NCBI GenBank assembly: GCA_029260195.1
Contig: JAJDDS010000717.1
Coordinates: 1 to 6,317 of the forward strand
Direction of reading: 5' to 3'
DNA: 6,317 nucleotides
Source: Phycisphaerae bacterium
GTDB taxonomy: Bacteria > Planctomycetota > Phycisphaerae > UBA1845
The stretch's first letter is position 1. The number at the start of each line of letters is the position of its first letter. Both the position numbers and the translations under genes were made by a program. A model generated the notes under the pieces. It was not told the origin of the DNA and made no database searches. It saw only the letters and a program-made list of their open reading frames with translations. Of the stretch, positions 1 to 6,317 are shown one piece after another.

Positions 1-200
1 AAGGTGCTGTTGTTCGCTGTGACCCGGATAGTCTGGCTGACACCAGCGTTGACTCCCGCACTATTCCCGGAAAACACGGAGTTCTCGACAAGCGCGAAAC
101 CTCCGGTTCCCCCAGTAAAAGCACCACCAGCCGTCGTCTGAGAATCCACACCGGACGCGCCCCTGTCCACCACGCAACGCACACGCAGCCTCCCACGCAT
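1..200 (-). CDS. Partial beta-helix repeat-type protein (runs off left edge)
   Basis: An open - strand frame starts at ATG 200-198 and continues off the window edge, giving 66 visible residues. A GGAG at 214-211 lies 10 nt before the ATG, and an in-frame TAG at 209-207 blocks extension upstream. From about residue 24 the protein is rich in Gly, Ser, Thr, Asn and Val. It includes ENSVFSGNSAG at residues 39-49 and TANNST at the edge, the style of rungs in right-handed parallel beta-helix or polymorphic outer-membrane proteins, which are usually exported. No signal peptide is visible: residues 1-13 are Arg-rich. The frame may therefore be a 5'-truncated or frameshifted remnant, or the true N-terminus may differ. 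The family call rests on composition and one motif, so confidence is modest. The gene is divergent from the senB-like gene and probably unrelated to it. Confidence 0.4.
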   Translation of the reverse strand, partial: MRGRLRVRCVVDRGASGVDSQTTAGGAFTGGTGGFALVENSVFSGNSAGVNAGVSQTIRVTANNST

Positions 201-352
201 CACCCACTATCTCCGCGCATCCGTTGTCCGGTTCTGGACTTCCAGTCTTCAACTCCGCCGCGTTGTGCCCTCAGCCTCCGGCATGTAGGGTGCGCCATGC
301 GAACCGCGCGCTCGAATCGCACCAATGCGGATTCACAGGGAACACGGCACCG
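201..352. other. Divergent intergenic region, no clear element
   Basis: This region separates the possible - strand gene from the senB-like gene. No confident -35/-10 pair, operator or terminator was recognised. The senB frame stays open upstream to an ATG at 224, but the added 43 residues look like translated non-coding DNA. A weak AGGG at 337-340 lies 12 nt before the chosen ATG at 353. Promoters for both directions would be expected here, but none can be pointed to. Confidence 0.4.
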
Positions 353-1342
353 ATGAAGATCCACATCGTCACCCCGGCCCCCCCGGGATCGCGCAAGGGC
401 AACCGCGTCACCGCCCTGCGATGGTCCCGCATCCTCAGATCGCTCGGACACCGCGTCAGCATCGAGGAGCGGTACGACGGCGGAGGATGCGACGTCATCA
501 TCGCGCTTCACGCCCGCCGAAGCGCCGACTCGGTCCGACGATTCGCCCGTGACGTCCCCGGCGCCCCCATCATCGTCGCCCTCACCGGCACCGACCTCTA
601 TCGCGACATCAGGCGTTCAAGCTCCGCAAAGCGCTCGCTCCAAGTCGCCCGCCGCCTCATCGTCCTACAACCCCGCGCCATCGAATCTCTCCCCCGCCGG
701 TTACGTGCTAAGACCCGTGTTGTCTTTCAGTCCGTGCCCAGACCCCTGACTACGGTCCCCAAGCGCAAGGGCGTCTTCGAGGTCTGCGTTTCCGGCCACC
801 TCCGCCCCGTCAAGGATCCCTTCCGCACGGCGCGCGCAGCACGACTCCTGCCCCCCGACTCGCGCATTGAGGTCACACACGTCGGCCAAGCGCTCAGCGA
901 CACGATGCACCGACAGGCACGCGACGAGATCGCGCGCAACCCGCGGTACCGATGGCTTCGCGAACAGCCTCGTTGGCGCGCCGTCCGCATCCTCGCTCGA
1001 AGTCGCCTGCTTGTCATCAGTTCAAAATTGGAAGGCGGTGCGAATGTCCTCTCCGAAGCCATCGCCGCCGACGTGCCCGTAATTAGCTCGCGCATCGACG
1101 GCTCGGTCGGCATCCTCGGCCACGACTATCCGGGGTACTTCCCCGTCGGAGACACGCGCGCGCTCGCCGCGCTGCTGTCGCGATGCGAAACCGACGCCCG
1201 ATTTCTCCGCGGACTCGATACTCGCTGTCGCCGACTCGCCCCCTTGATTGCCCCATCGCGCGAAAAACGATCATGGGCCGAGATCATCCACGAACTACGT
1301 CCGGAGCGTGGCTGCGATGCGGAAATCTCCCGCGCGCGTTAG
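353..1342 (+). CDS. senB: SenB-like selenosugar synthase (GT-B glycosyltransferase)
   Basis: This 329-aa protein matches the SenB family (formerly the TIGR04348 putative glycosyltransferases). Known SenB enzymes join selenophosphate to a UDP-sugar to give a selenosugar, which SenA uses to make selenoneine; SenC supplies the selenophosphate. Visible motifs, from memory of the family, are the N-terminal loop TPAPPGSRKGNRVTALRW (residues 7-24), ALTGTDLY (76-83), HLRPVKDP (149-156) opening the C-terminal Rossmann domain, EGGANVLSE (227-235, an E-x7-E donor motif) and YPGYFPVGDT (259-268). There is no signal peptide or membrane segment, so it should be cytosolic. The start at 353 was chosen because the family begins MKI-VTPAPPGS; the longer frame from 224 adds unrelated residues. 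Length is normal for the family. The gene appears monocistronic, with no senA or senC visible. Family membership is strong, but substrate specificity is inferred, and an ordinary glycosyltransferase role is possible. Confidence 0.82.
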   Translation: MKIHIVTPAPPGSRKGNRVTALRWSRILRSLGHRVSIEERYDGGGCDVIIALHARRSADSVRRFARDVPGAPIIVALTGTDLYRDIRRSSSAKRSLQVARRLIVLQPRAIESLPRRLRAKTRVVFQSVPRPLTTVPKRKGVFEVCVSGHLRPVKDPFRTARAARLLPPDSRIEVTHVGQALSDTMHRQARDEIARNPRYRWLREQPRWRAVRILARSRLLVISSKLEGGANVLSEAIAADVPVISSRIDGSVGILGHDYPGYFPVGDTRALAALLSRCETDARFLRGLDTRCRRLAPLIAPSREKRSWAEIIHELRPERGCDAEISRAR

Positions 1343-1398
1343 AGATAGATCAACACGATTCAAGCTCGGACGTGCGATCGAGCAATTCATGCTAGCCG

Positions 1399-1412
1399 CG
1401 CGAGACCTCGCG
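1399..1412 (+). terminator. Short GC-rich hairpin after senB-like gene
   Basis: CGCGA and TCGCG pair around a GACC loop, 57 bases after the senB stop codon. No T-run follows, so it is at best a weak intrinsic terminator, a transcript-end stabiliser, or chance in GC-rich DNA. Confidence 0.2.
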
Positions 1413-1443
1413 ACAAATCTGCCGGTTCCGCCCTGAACTTACA

Positions 1444-1502
1444 CACCCACCGCCGCGCAGAAATTGCGCCCACTGATCGCGCCGGTAAGACGCGCGTGGG
1501 TG
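1444..1502 (+). repeat. Inverted repeat with 45-base loop
   Basis: CACCCAC at 1444-1450 is the exact reverse complement of GTGGGTG at 1496-1502. Two further outer pairs (1441-1442 with 1504-1505) follow a single mismatch. Inside, GCGC at 1455-1458 can pair with GCGC at 1492-1495, leaving an unpaired stretch on the left arm. It could be an RNA leader structure or a protein-binding site; neither is shown. Confidence 0.35.
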
Positions 1503-1531
1503 AGTGAAGGATCGCACGCCGCCTCCGACGC

Positions 1532-1549
1532 CGGACGGCAGCGCGTCCG
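1532..1549 (+). terminator. 6-bp hairpin followed by a T-rich stretch
   Basis: CGGACG (1532-1537) and CGTCCG (1544-1549) form a perfect 6-bp stem with a GCAGCG loop. TTTCTT follows at 1558-1563. The 8-base gap between stem and T-rich stretch is too long for a textbook intrinsic terminator. It may be a weak terminator or a leader hairpin before the operon. Confidence 0.25.
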
Positions 1550-1637
1550 AACACACGTTTCTTCATCGAGCCACGCCAATGACCGATAACGCTAGCGAGA
1601 GTGCGCCGCGCTGGCGATCGCCGACGCGCGCGACCTG

Positions 1638-1644
1638 AAGGAGG
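1638..1644 (+). promoter_or_regulatory. Strong Shine-Dalgarno for toroid protein
   Basis: AAGGAGG lies 8 nt before the ATG at 1653. It is the best ribosome-binding site in the window and fixes this start. Its strength fits the first gene of the operon. Confidence 0.85.
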
Positions 1645-1652
1645 CTGGCGAT

Positions 1653-2846
1653 ATGCCGGAAACGCTCAAGAACGTCAAGAGCGCGGCGCTTGAGACCTAC
1701 GTCACCGTCTGCAGTCCCGATGCGCGGCGCATCCGCGCCGCCGACGAGGACGGGCGAAACCGCTGCGTGCCAACGGACGACCAATCCCACATCGCCGCCG
1801 CCGCAGCCTGGCTGTGCAGAGCACACGACATGGGGGTCGACGACGGCGTCTCCGCCATGTTCTCGCTAGTCGAGGGTTGGCAAGGCTCCTACCCCGAGAC
1901 CACCGGCTACATCATCCCCACGATGCTCGACTTGGCTCATCGTCTCGACATCGACGAATACCGATCCCGTGCCATTGAGATGGCGGACTGGCTGCTCTCC
2001 TGCCAGGCGTCCGACGGTTCCTACCCCTCGTCCTTCGTCGGCTGCGCAACTGAGCCTCGCGTGTTCAATACCGGGCAGATCATCTTCGGGCTGCACCTTA
2101 TCGCGGCGGAAACCGGCGACGATCGATACATGAACTCGGCGGTCCGCGCGGGTGATTGGCTGTGTGACGTCCAGGACGAAGACGGCGCTTGGCGTCGGTC
2201 GACTCTTGACGGCATCGTTCACGTCTACAACGTCCGCACCGCGTGGGCGCTGGCGTCGCTGGGCGCGACGACCGGACGGGGAGGATTCATTGAGTCGGCG
2301 TTAGCAAACGCCCAATGGACATTGGATCAACAGGACGACAGCGGCTGGTTTCGAGACAATACGTTCACATCAGATCAGAGAAGCGCGAACCTGCACACCG
2401 TCTGCTATGCGATGCGCGGTCTTCTCGAAATCGGCGACGCCCTCGATCGTCCCGAGTTCATCGCATCCGCCCGCCGCGCCGCCTCGGCACTGCACCGTGG
2501 GTGGCAGCTGCACCACGAAATCGGAGGCGCCCTCGCCCGCGATTGGTCCGTCGACGTGCCATGGCGATGCCTGCCCGGAGAAGCGCAACTCGCCATCGTT
2601 TGGCTTCGGCTCGACCAGGTATCCGGGTGTGGTGAGTTTGGCGAGACTGCGGTCACGTTGCTCGAACGCGTCAAATCCGCCCAGATCATCGATTCCGAAA
2701 ACCCCGACCTCCACGGCGGAATCAGCGGCTCCGTACCAATCAACGGTGATTACGAACGCTACTGTCTGGTCAACTGGGGACCGAAGTTCCTCATCGACGC
2801 ACTCCTACTTAAGGCAAGATCCCGGAGTGAGAGACGCGATGCCTGA
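1653..2846 (+). CDS. Alpha/alpha-toroid polysaccharide-cluster protein (VpsJ-like)
   Basis: This 397-aa protein lacks a signal peptide and is predicted to be cytosolic. It carries regularly spaced repeats resembling the QxxDGxW motifs of alpha/alpha-toroid folds (terpenoid-cyclase-like or six-hairpin glycosidase-like): QGSYPETTG near 77-85, QASDGSY at 118-124, QDEDGAW at 174-180 and QQDDSGWF at 226-233. The last three are 53-56 residues apart, as expected for helical hairpins. Other landmarks are FNTGQIIFGL (138-147), LHT (247-249) and LVNWGPKF (372-379). This pattern recalls a family found in exopolysaccharide clusters, including proteins named VpsJ and some apparently mislabelled as delta-aminolevulinate dehydratase. 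It has no terpene-cyclase DxDD motif, so a glycan-directed role such as hydrolase, lyase or epimerase is more likely; no activity can be assigned. The start is set by AAGGAGG. It is the first gene of the operon, and its end overlaps the carbamoyltransferase start by 8 nt. Confidence 0.75.
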   Translation: MPETLKNVKSAALETYVTVCSPDARRIRAADEDGRNRCVPTDDQSHIAAAAAWLCRAHDMGVDDGVSAMFSLVEGWQGSYPETTGYIIPTMLDLAHRLDIDEYRSRAIEMADWLLSCQASDGSYPSSFVGCATEPRVFNTGQIIFGLHLIAAETGDDRYMNSAVRAGDWLCDVQDEDGAWRRSTLDGIVHVYNVRTAWALASLGATTGRGGFIESALANAQWTLDQQDDSGWFRDNTFTSDQRSANLHTVCYAMRGLLEIGDALDRPEFIASARRAASALHRGWQLHHEIGGALARDWSVDVPWRCLPGEAQLAIVWLRLDQVSGCGEFGETAVTLLERVKSAQIIDSENPDLHGGISGSVPINGDYERYCLVNWGPKFLIDALLLKARSRSERRDA

Positions 2847-4593
2847 CCTGGCAGCACACGCCATCGGGTGGCACGACAGCCACTGCGCCAGCGCTGCGCT
2901 GGTCTCACCCGAGGGGCGCGTCCTCTTCGCGGCGGCGGAGGAGCGCTTCACGAAGCGGAAGATGCAGAAGGGGCCCCCGTCCGCCGCCCTCGAGGACATC
3001 CGCCGTCGGTTCGGCGCTCTCGACGCGATACGCTGCTACACCGATCTGCCCCTGCCCGCCAAAATCGCCCGCAACGCCGGGCTCGTCTGGAACAGTCTGC
3101 GGCGCGGACTGAACTGCTCGAAATCGGCCGTGTCGCTCACCGGCACTTATCTCCGTCGCGCGGGCCGCGGATGCGCCCATGGAATCGTCGGTGAGACCGG
3201 CAACAGCGAGCCGTTTGACGCGCTCTGCGAGCACCACACCGCCCACGCTGCGAGCGCCTACTACCTTTGCGGATTCGACCGCGCCTACGTCGTCACCATC
3301 GACGGTGTCGGCGACTGTCTCTCCGCGACGGTCTCGGAGGGCGCGAACGGCGAGTTGCGACGGTTGCGATCGAGCTACTACAACGAATTCACTGTGGGCG
3401 CCGACTACGAGACATTCACCGCACTGCTCGGTTTCAACCCGGACCGCCACTGCGGCAAGATCACTGGTTTGGCTGCCTATGGAGAACGCAACGAGCCTTG
3501 TATCAGGGCACTGGCAACGTTCCTCCAAGACTCCTGGCGGCGCGGTCGACGAAACTACTTCGACGCACTGCACGGCCCCAACGTCACTGCGACACTGACC
3601 GAACTGCGCGCCCGGCGAAACTCGATGTTGGGTCGGTTTCGCCGTGAGGATCTCGCTTACGCCATGCAACACCTCGCCGAGCAATGGGTGCTCGGCTGGA
3701 TTCGCGAGAATGTCCCCAGAATCACCGGGCAACGTATCGCGCTCGCCGGCGGCGTCTTTGCGAATGTCCGCATTAACCAGAAAATCAAGGAACTGGGTTT
3801 CGCGAACATCTTCGTCACTCCGCCCATGGACGACAGTGGACTGTCCATCGGCGCCGCCTATCACGCATTGACGCGATCAGGCGGCGTCGTCCCGCACCGC
3901 GTCCCCCATATGTTCCTCGGCCCCTGTTACACTGACGACGAGATTCAGGAAGCGCTGGATCGCGCGGGCATCCGCTACGAGAAAGTCAGCCACCAAGCCA
4001 TCGCCGTCGCCCGCTTGCTATCTGAGGGCAAGATCGTCGGACGGTTTGATGGGTGCATGGAGTTCGGTCCCCGCGCCCTCGGAAACCGATCCATCCTCTA
4101 TCACACAGCCGACCCCAAGGTAAACGCCTGGCTAAATCGTCGACTCCAGCGGACCGAGTTCATGCCATTCGCCCCGGCGACGCTGGCGGACCAAGCCGAC
4201 CGATGCTACGAACGGCTCGACGGCGGCCGGCATGCGGCTGAATTCATGACGATCACATTCGACTGCACCGACTACATGAAACACGTCAGTCCCGCCGTCG
4301 TTCACGTCGATGGAACGGCTCGCCCGCAACTGGTCACACCCGAAGGCAATCCCGGGCTGCACGAAATCATTGAGGAGTATTACAAGATCACCGGCGTCCC
4401 CTCCGTAGTGAATACCAGTTTTAACATGCACGAATCTCCCATCATCGCCACGCCGGAGGACGCCGTTCAGACTTTTCAGGACGGCCGTCTGGACTATCTC
4501 GCCATCGGACCGTTTCTCGCGGACGCAAGCCGGCAGGACCGCGTCCCCGAGTCGGCCCGCGCCCTCAAACGCGAAGAGACCACCCACGCATAA
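2839..4593 (+). CDS. O-carbamoyltransferase (NodU/CmcH/TobZ family)
   Basis: This 584-aa protein has the normal length and both domains of the family. Family enzymes form carbamoyl-adenylate from carbamoyl phosphate and ATP, then move the carbamoyl group to a hydroxyl, often on a sugar. The N-terminal Kae1-like half has GWHDSHCASA near residues 9-18, EERF about 35-38, metal-site type EHHTAHAASA (131-140), DGVGD (155-159) and LAGGVFANVRIN (302-313). The C-terminal YrdC-like half has MEFGPRALGNRS (407-418), FMPFAP and NTSFN (525-529). No expected motif is missing, so it should be active. The start at 2839 follows GGAG at 2824-2827 and matches the family N-terminus. An in-frame extension back to 2407 would lie inside the upstream gene and is rejected. 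The overlap with that gene suggests translational coupling. The acceptor is probably the glycan made by the neighbouring glycosyltransferases, but this is inferred. Confidence 0.95.
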   Translation: MPDLAAHAIGWHDSHCASAALVSPEGRVLFAAAEERFTKRKMQKGPPSAALEDIRRRFGALDAIRCYTDLPLPAKIARNAGLVWNSLRRGLNCSKSAVSLTGTYLRRAGRGCAHGIVGETGNSEPFDALCEHHTAHAASAYYLCGFDRAYVVTIDGVGDCLSATVSEGANGELRRLRSSYYNEFTVGADYETFTALLGFNPDRHCGKITGLAAYGERNEPCIRALATFLQDSWRRGRRNYFDALHGPNVTATLTELRARRNSMLGRFRREDLAYAMQHLAEQWVLGWIRENVPRITGQRIALAGGVFANVRINQKIKELGFANIFVTPPMDDSGLSIGAAYHALTRSGGVVPHRVPHMFLGPCYTDDEIQEALDRAGIRYEKVSHQAIAVARLLSEGKIVGRFDGCMEFGPRALGNRSILYHTADPKVNAWLNRRLQRTEFMPFAPATLADQADRCYERLDGGRHAAEFMTITFDCTDYMKHVSPAVVHVDGTARPQLVTPEGNPGLHEIIEEYYKITGVPSVVNTSFNMHESPIIATPEDAVQTFQDGRLDYLAIGPFLADASRQDRVPESARALKREETTHA

Positions 4594-4597
4594 CCTC

Positions 4598-4605
4598 GGC
4601 GGTAG
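4598..4605 (+). promoter_or_regulatory. ops-like GGCGGTAG motif
   Basis: The 18-base gap between the carbamoyltransferase and GT2 genes contains GGCGGTAG, identical to the first eight bases of the enterobacterial ops element (GGCGGTAGCGT) that recruits RfaH in polysaccharide operons. True ops sites normally lie in the leader, not within an operon, and the last part of the motif does not match well. It may be chance or may act only as a poor ribosome-binding region; no better Shine-Dalgarno is present before 4612. Confidence 0.2.
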
Positions 4606-4611
4606 TATAAG

Positions 4612-5658
4612 ATGTCAGCCAAACGCATTTCACTGGTCACAACCGTCCGCAACCACGCCGACGAATGCGTCGTCCTGCTCGATTCCCTGCCCCGGCAGAC
4701 ACGCATGCCGGACGAGATCATCGTCGTCGACGGTGGGTCCACGCCCGAGCAATTGGCCATCATCAAGCGCGCGTGCGACGCCAACGAGCGATTCCGACTG
4801 ATCGAATCGCCCGGCGCGAACATCGGCCGTGGCCGCAACATCGGCGTCGAGAGCGCGCTCGGTGACATTATCCTCAGCACGGACACCGGGTGTCGTCTGG
4901 ACCCGCAGTGGGCTGAACGCATGATCGCGCCCTTCGAGGACGATCGCCGCGCGGACTTCGTCGCGGGCTTCTACAAAATCGACCCGCGAACCTTTATCGA
5001 ACGCGTCATCGGCACCACGACGATGCGCGGAGCCCTCGATCCGGTGAATCGGGAGACCTTCGACCCGTCAGCGCGCTCGATGGCGTTCACCAAGGACCTT
5101 TGGGAACGCGCCGGGGGCATCCCCGATTTCCTGGCCATCGACGACACTCTTTACGACACGAAGATCCGCGCCATGAACATCCGGTGGGTCTTCGTGGAGG
5201 ACGCGATCGTACACTGGCGCCCGCGATCCAGTCTGGGCTCATTCGCCCGGCAGATGCACTTCTATGGCACGGCCGCCGGGCACACACAGTTGCACGCCGA
5301 AAACACTTGGTACAACATTCGCAATATCGCACTGTGCTCCGCCGCCGTCCTTGGGGCGCTGTGGCGACCGGCGCTCTGGTTTCTCGCGGCGGCCGTCTTC
5401 GCTTACTTCTGGGTCCATGGATACCATCACAAGTCCTGGCGTGTCATGCGCGCCATCGGCGACTGGCGGGCTTACCCGCTCGCGCTGTGCGTTCATTGGC
5501 TCATGATGGTCGGCGACACGACTGGCTATCTCACCGGTACGCTCCAACGATGGAGAAACCCCGCACGATACCGCGACGGGACGGATCGTTACATGCGCGC
5601 TCCCGTCGAGAACCCGGCCCGCAACGCCATCAATCCCAGCCTGCGGAGTGTGAGCTGA
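4612..5658 (+). CDS. Family 2 glycosyltransferase, membrane-associated
   Basis: This 348-aa protein has a GT-A fold, GT2-type N-terminal domain of about 220 residues: SLVTTVRN at the first strand, IIVVDGGST ending at residue 44, ANIGRGRNIG near 69-78, and STDTGCRLD at 89-97 in the position of the metal-binding DxD motif. D91-T-G replaces a strict DxD, a variant that I recall in exopolysaccharide GT2 enzymes. A later acidic pair (AIDD before TLYD) and WRPRSS fit the acceptor side. Two hydrophobic stretches, about 240-268 and 288-309, suggest membrane anchoring with the catalytic domain in the cytosol, as expected for an enzyme that extends a lipid-linked glycan. The donor sugar and linkage cannot be told. 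It follows the carbamoyltransferase by 18 nt and its stop overlaps the next start. The start lacks a clear Shine-Dalgarno, so translation may depend on the upstream gene. Confidence 0.9.
   Translation: MSAKRISLVTTVRNHADECVVLLDSLPRQTRMPDEIIVVDGGSTPEQLAIIKRACDANERFRLIESPGANIGRGRNIGVESALGDIILSTDTGCRLDPQWAERMIAPFEDDRRADFVAGFYKIDPRTFIERVIGTTTMRGALDPVNRETFDPSARSMAFTKDLWERAGGIPDFLAIDDTLYDTKIRAMNIRWVFVEDAIVHWRPRSSLGSFARQMHFYGTAAGHTQLHAENTWYNIRNIALCSAAVLGALWRPALWFLAAAVFAYFWVHGYHHKSWRVMRAIGDWRAYPLALCVHWLMMVGDTTGYLTGTLQRWRNPARYRDGTDRYMRAPVENPARNAINPSLRSVS
5644..5647 (+). promoter_or_regulatory. Shine-Dalgarno of GT4 gene inside GT2 gene
   Basis: GGAG lies 10 nt before the ATG at 5658, within the last codons of the GT2 gene. 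With the TGATG stop-start overlap it supports this start and translational coupling. Confidence 0.6.
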
Positions 5659-6317
5659 TGCGCATACTCTTTCTGGTTCCGCGCTACTGGCCGGCGGTCG
5701 GCGGCATTGAGAAGTACATTCGAGAACTGGGCAAAGCGCTGATCGAGATGGGACACGACGTCACCGTCGTGGCGGCCTCATACGACGCCGACGATCCCGA
5801 CGCCGAGGTTCATGACGGTATTTGCGTCCATCGCTACCCCGCACACCGCTCGCCGGTTCGCTGCTGGGCGCGCCTTATGGGCTTGCGACGCCTGTTCGCC
5901 GATGCCGACGTCGTCCACATCAGCGACATTCAGATGGTCGAGTACTACCATCGCATGCTTGCCTGGACGCTGCGACGACCGATCTTCATGACGCGCCATG
6001 GACTGTCCTATCGCTGCCCGGTTCCCGCCAGCGAAAAGCGCCGCGCCGCCCGAGCGTCCCAACTCGTCGACGGCATCATCGACGACGGGTACTTCATCGC
6101 CAAGTGGCTTGGAGTGCCCGCGGATGTCGTCCTCGACCAGGGGCTGTCACCGCCAGCGGACGAGATCGAACAGTCGCCGGAACCTGCCGATGACACCGCC
6201 GTCTTCGTCGGCCGCGTTGACTGGGACTCCGGAATCCACCGCTACGTCGACGCGATCGAAGCGCTACGACGCAAACACCACCAGCGCGTCGCGCTCGAGG
6301 TCTACGGCGGCGGTGAA
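5658..6317 (+). CDS. Family 4 glycosyltransferase (partial, cut at right edge)
   Basis: The first 220 residues of a GT-B, GT4-type glycosyltransferase are visible; full members are usually about 350-420 aa, so roughly the N-terminal Rossmann domain and the start of the donor domain are present. It opens with MRILFLVPRYWP and GGIEKYIRELGKAL (residues 15-28), the classic GT4 N-terminus with a Gly-rich acceptor-side loop. DVVHISD and TRHG (112-115) follow, then VFVGRVDWDSGI near 182-193, the equivalent of the usual 'vGRl---KGi' that starts the donor-binding domain, and VYGGGE at the edge. The E-x7-E motif lies beyond the window. No signal peptide or membrane segment is visible. The start overlaps the GT2 stop (TGATG) and has a GGAG. 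It likely adds a sugar to the same glycan; donor and acceptor are unknown. Confidence 0.93.
   Translation, partial: MRILFLVPRYWPAVGGIEKYIRELGKALIEMGHDVTVVAASYDADDPDAEVHDGICVHRYPAHRSPVRCWARLMGLRRLFADADVVHISDIQMVEYYHRMLAWTLRRPIFMTRHGLSYRCPVPASEKRRAARASQLVDGIIDDGYFIAKWLGVPADVVLDQGLSPPADEIEQSPEPADDTAVFVGRVDWDSGIHRYVDAIEALRRKHHQRVALEVYGGGE

Larger units (their letters stand above)
1343..1652. other. 310-base intergenic leader before glycan operon
   Basis: No convincing gene is present: the short frames here have no start signal or recognisable product. The region contains three inverted repeats (1399-1412, 1444-1502 and 1532-1549) and ends in a strong Shine-Dalgarno sequence. It probably holds the end of the senB transcript and the promoter and leader of the downstream operon. 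No standard sigma-70 promoter could be placed with confidence. Confidence 0.5.

Noticed and set aside
224..352. N-terminal extension of the SenB-like frame
   Set aside because: The 43 extra residues do not resemble the family, which starts with the MKI-VTPAPPGS strand and loop at 353.
1579..1638. 19-codon open frame ending at the Shine-Dalgarno of the toroid gene
   Set aside because: Its stop touches the ribosome-binding site, which resembles a leader peptide arrangement, but it has no Shine-Dalgarno of its own and no run of regulatory codons.
2407..2838. N-terminal extension of the carbamoyltransferase frame
   Set aside because: It overlaps the toroid gene completely, reads as low-complexity Ser/Pro/Arg sequence, and the family N-terminus begins right after the ATG at 2839.
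2905..3864. Long - strand open frame of 319 codons
   Set aside because: It lies entirely opposite the carbamoyltransferase, whose family motifs are unmistakable. Its translation has no recognisable domain and reflects the codon bias of the GC-rich + strand gene.
4494..4922. - strand frame of 142 codons across the carbamoyltransferase-GT2 junction
   Set aside because: It is antisense to the end of one clear gene and the conserved GT2 core of the next, and its translation is Arg/Ser-rich with no domain.
1..6317. CRISPR array, tRNA, rRNA or insertion sequence
   Set aside because: No regularly spaced direct repeats, no cloverleaf or rRNA-like sequence, and no transposase or terminal inverted repeat pair was seen on reading both strands.

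Overview
The window is a high-GC bacterial segment (about 60-65% G+C by eye). It holds two separate gene blocks on the + strand and the edge of a - strand gene at the left. The organism cannot be named from this sequence. The base composition, the polysaccharide-type genes and a possible parallel beta-helix surface protein would suit a Gram-negative such as a planctomycete or a high-GC proteobacterium, but this is only a weak inference.

Block 1 (1-1342): a - strand reading frame runs off the left edge and reads like a parallel beta-helix (polymorphic outer-membrane-type) repeat protein. Divergent from it is a 329-residue GT-B glycosyltransferase whose motifs fit the SenB selenosugar synthase family. 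In the known pathway SenB makes selenosugar from selenophosphate and a UDP-sugar, SenC supplies selenophosphate and SenA completes selenoneine. Neither senA nor senC is visible here.

A gap of 310 bases (1343-1652) has no convincing gene. It contains three inverted repeats and ends in a near-perfect Shine-Dalgarno sequence.

Block 2 (1653-6317, continuing past the right edge) is a tight operon of four genes. They encode a 397-aa alpha/alpha-toroid protein with QxxDGxW-like repeats, as found in exopolysaccharide clusters (VpsJ-like); a 584-aa NodU/CmcH/TobZ-type O-carbamoyltransferase; a 348-aa family 2 glycosyltransferase with C-terminal membrane segments; and a family 4 glycosyltransferase cut by the window end. 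Neighbouring genes overlap by 8 and 1 nt or are separated by only 18 nt. The likely joint role is assembly of a carbamoylated surface or secreted glycan: the two glycosyltransferases build it, the carbamoyltransferase decorates it, and the toroid protein modifies or trims it. The product itself cannot be deduced.
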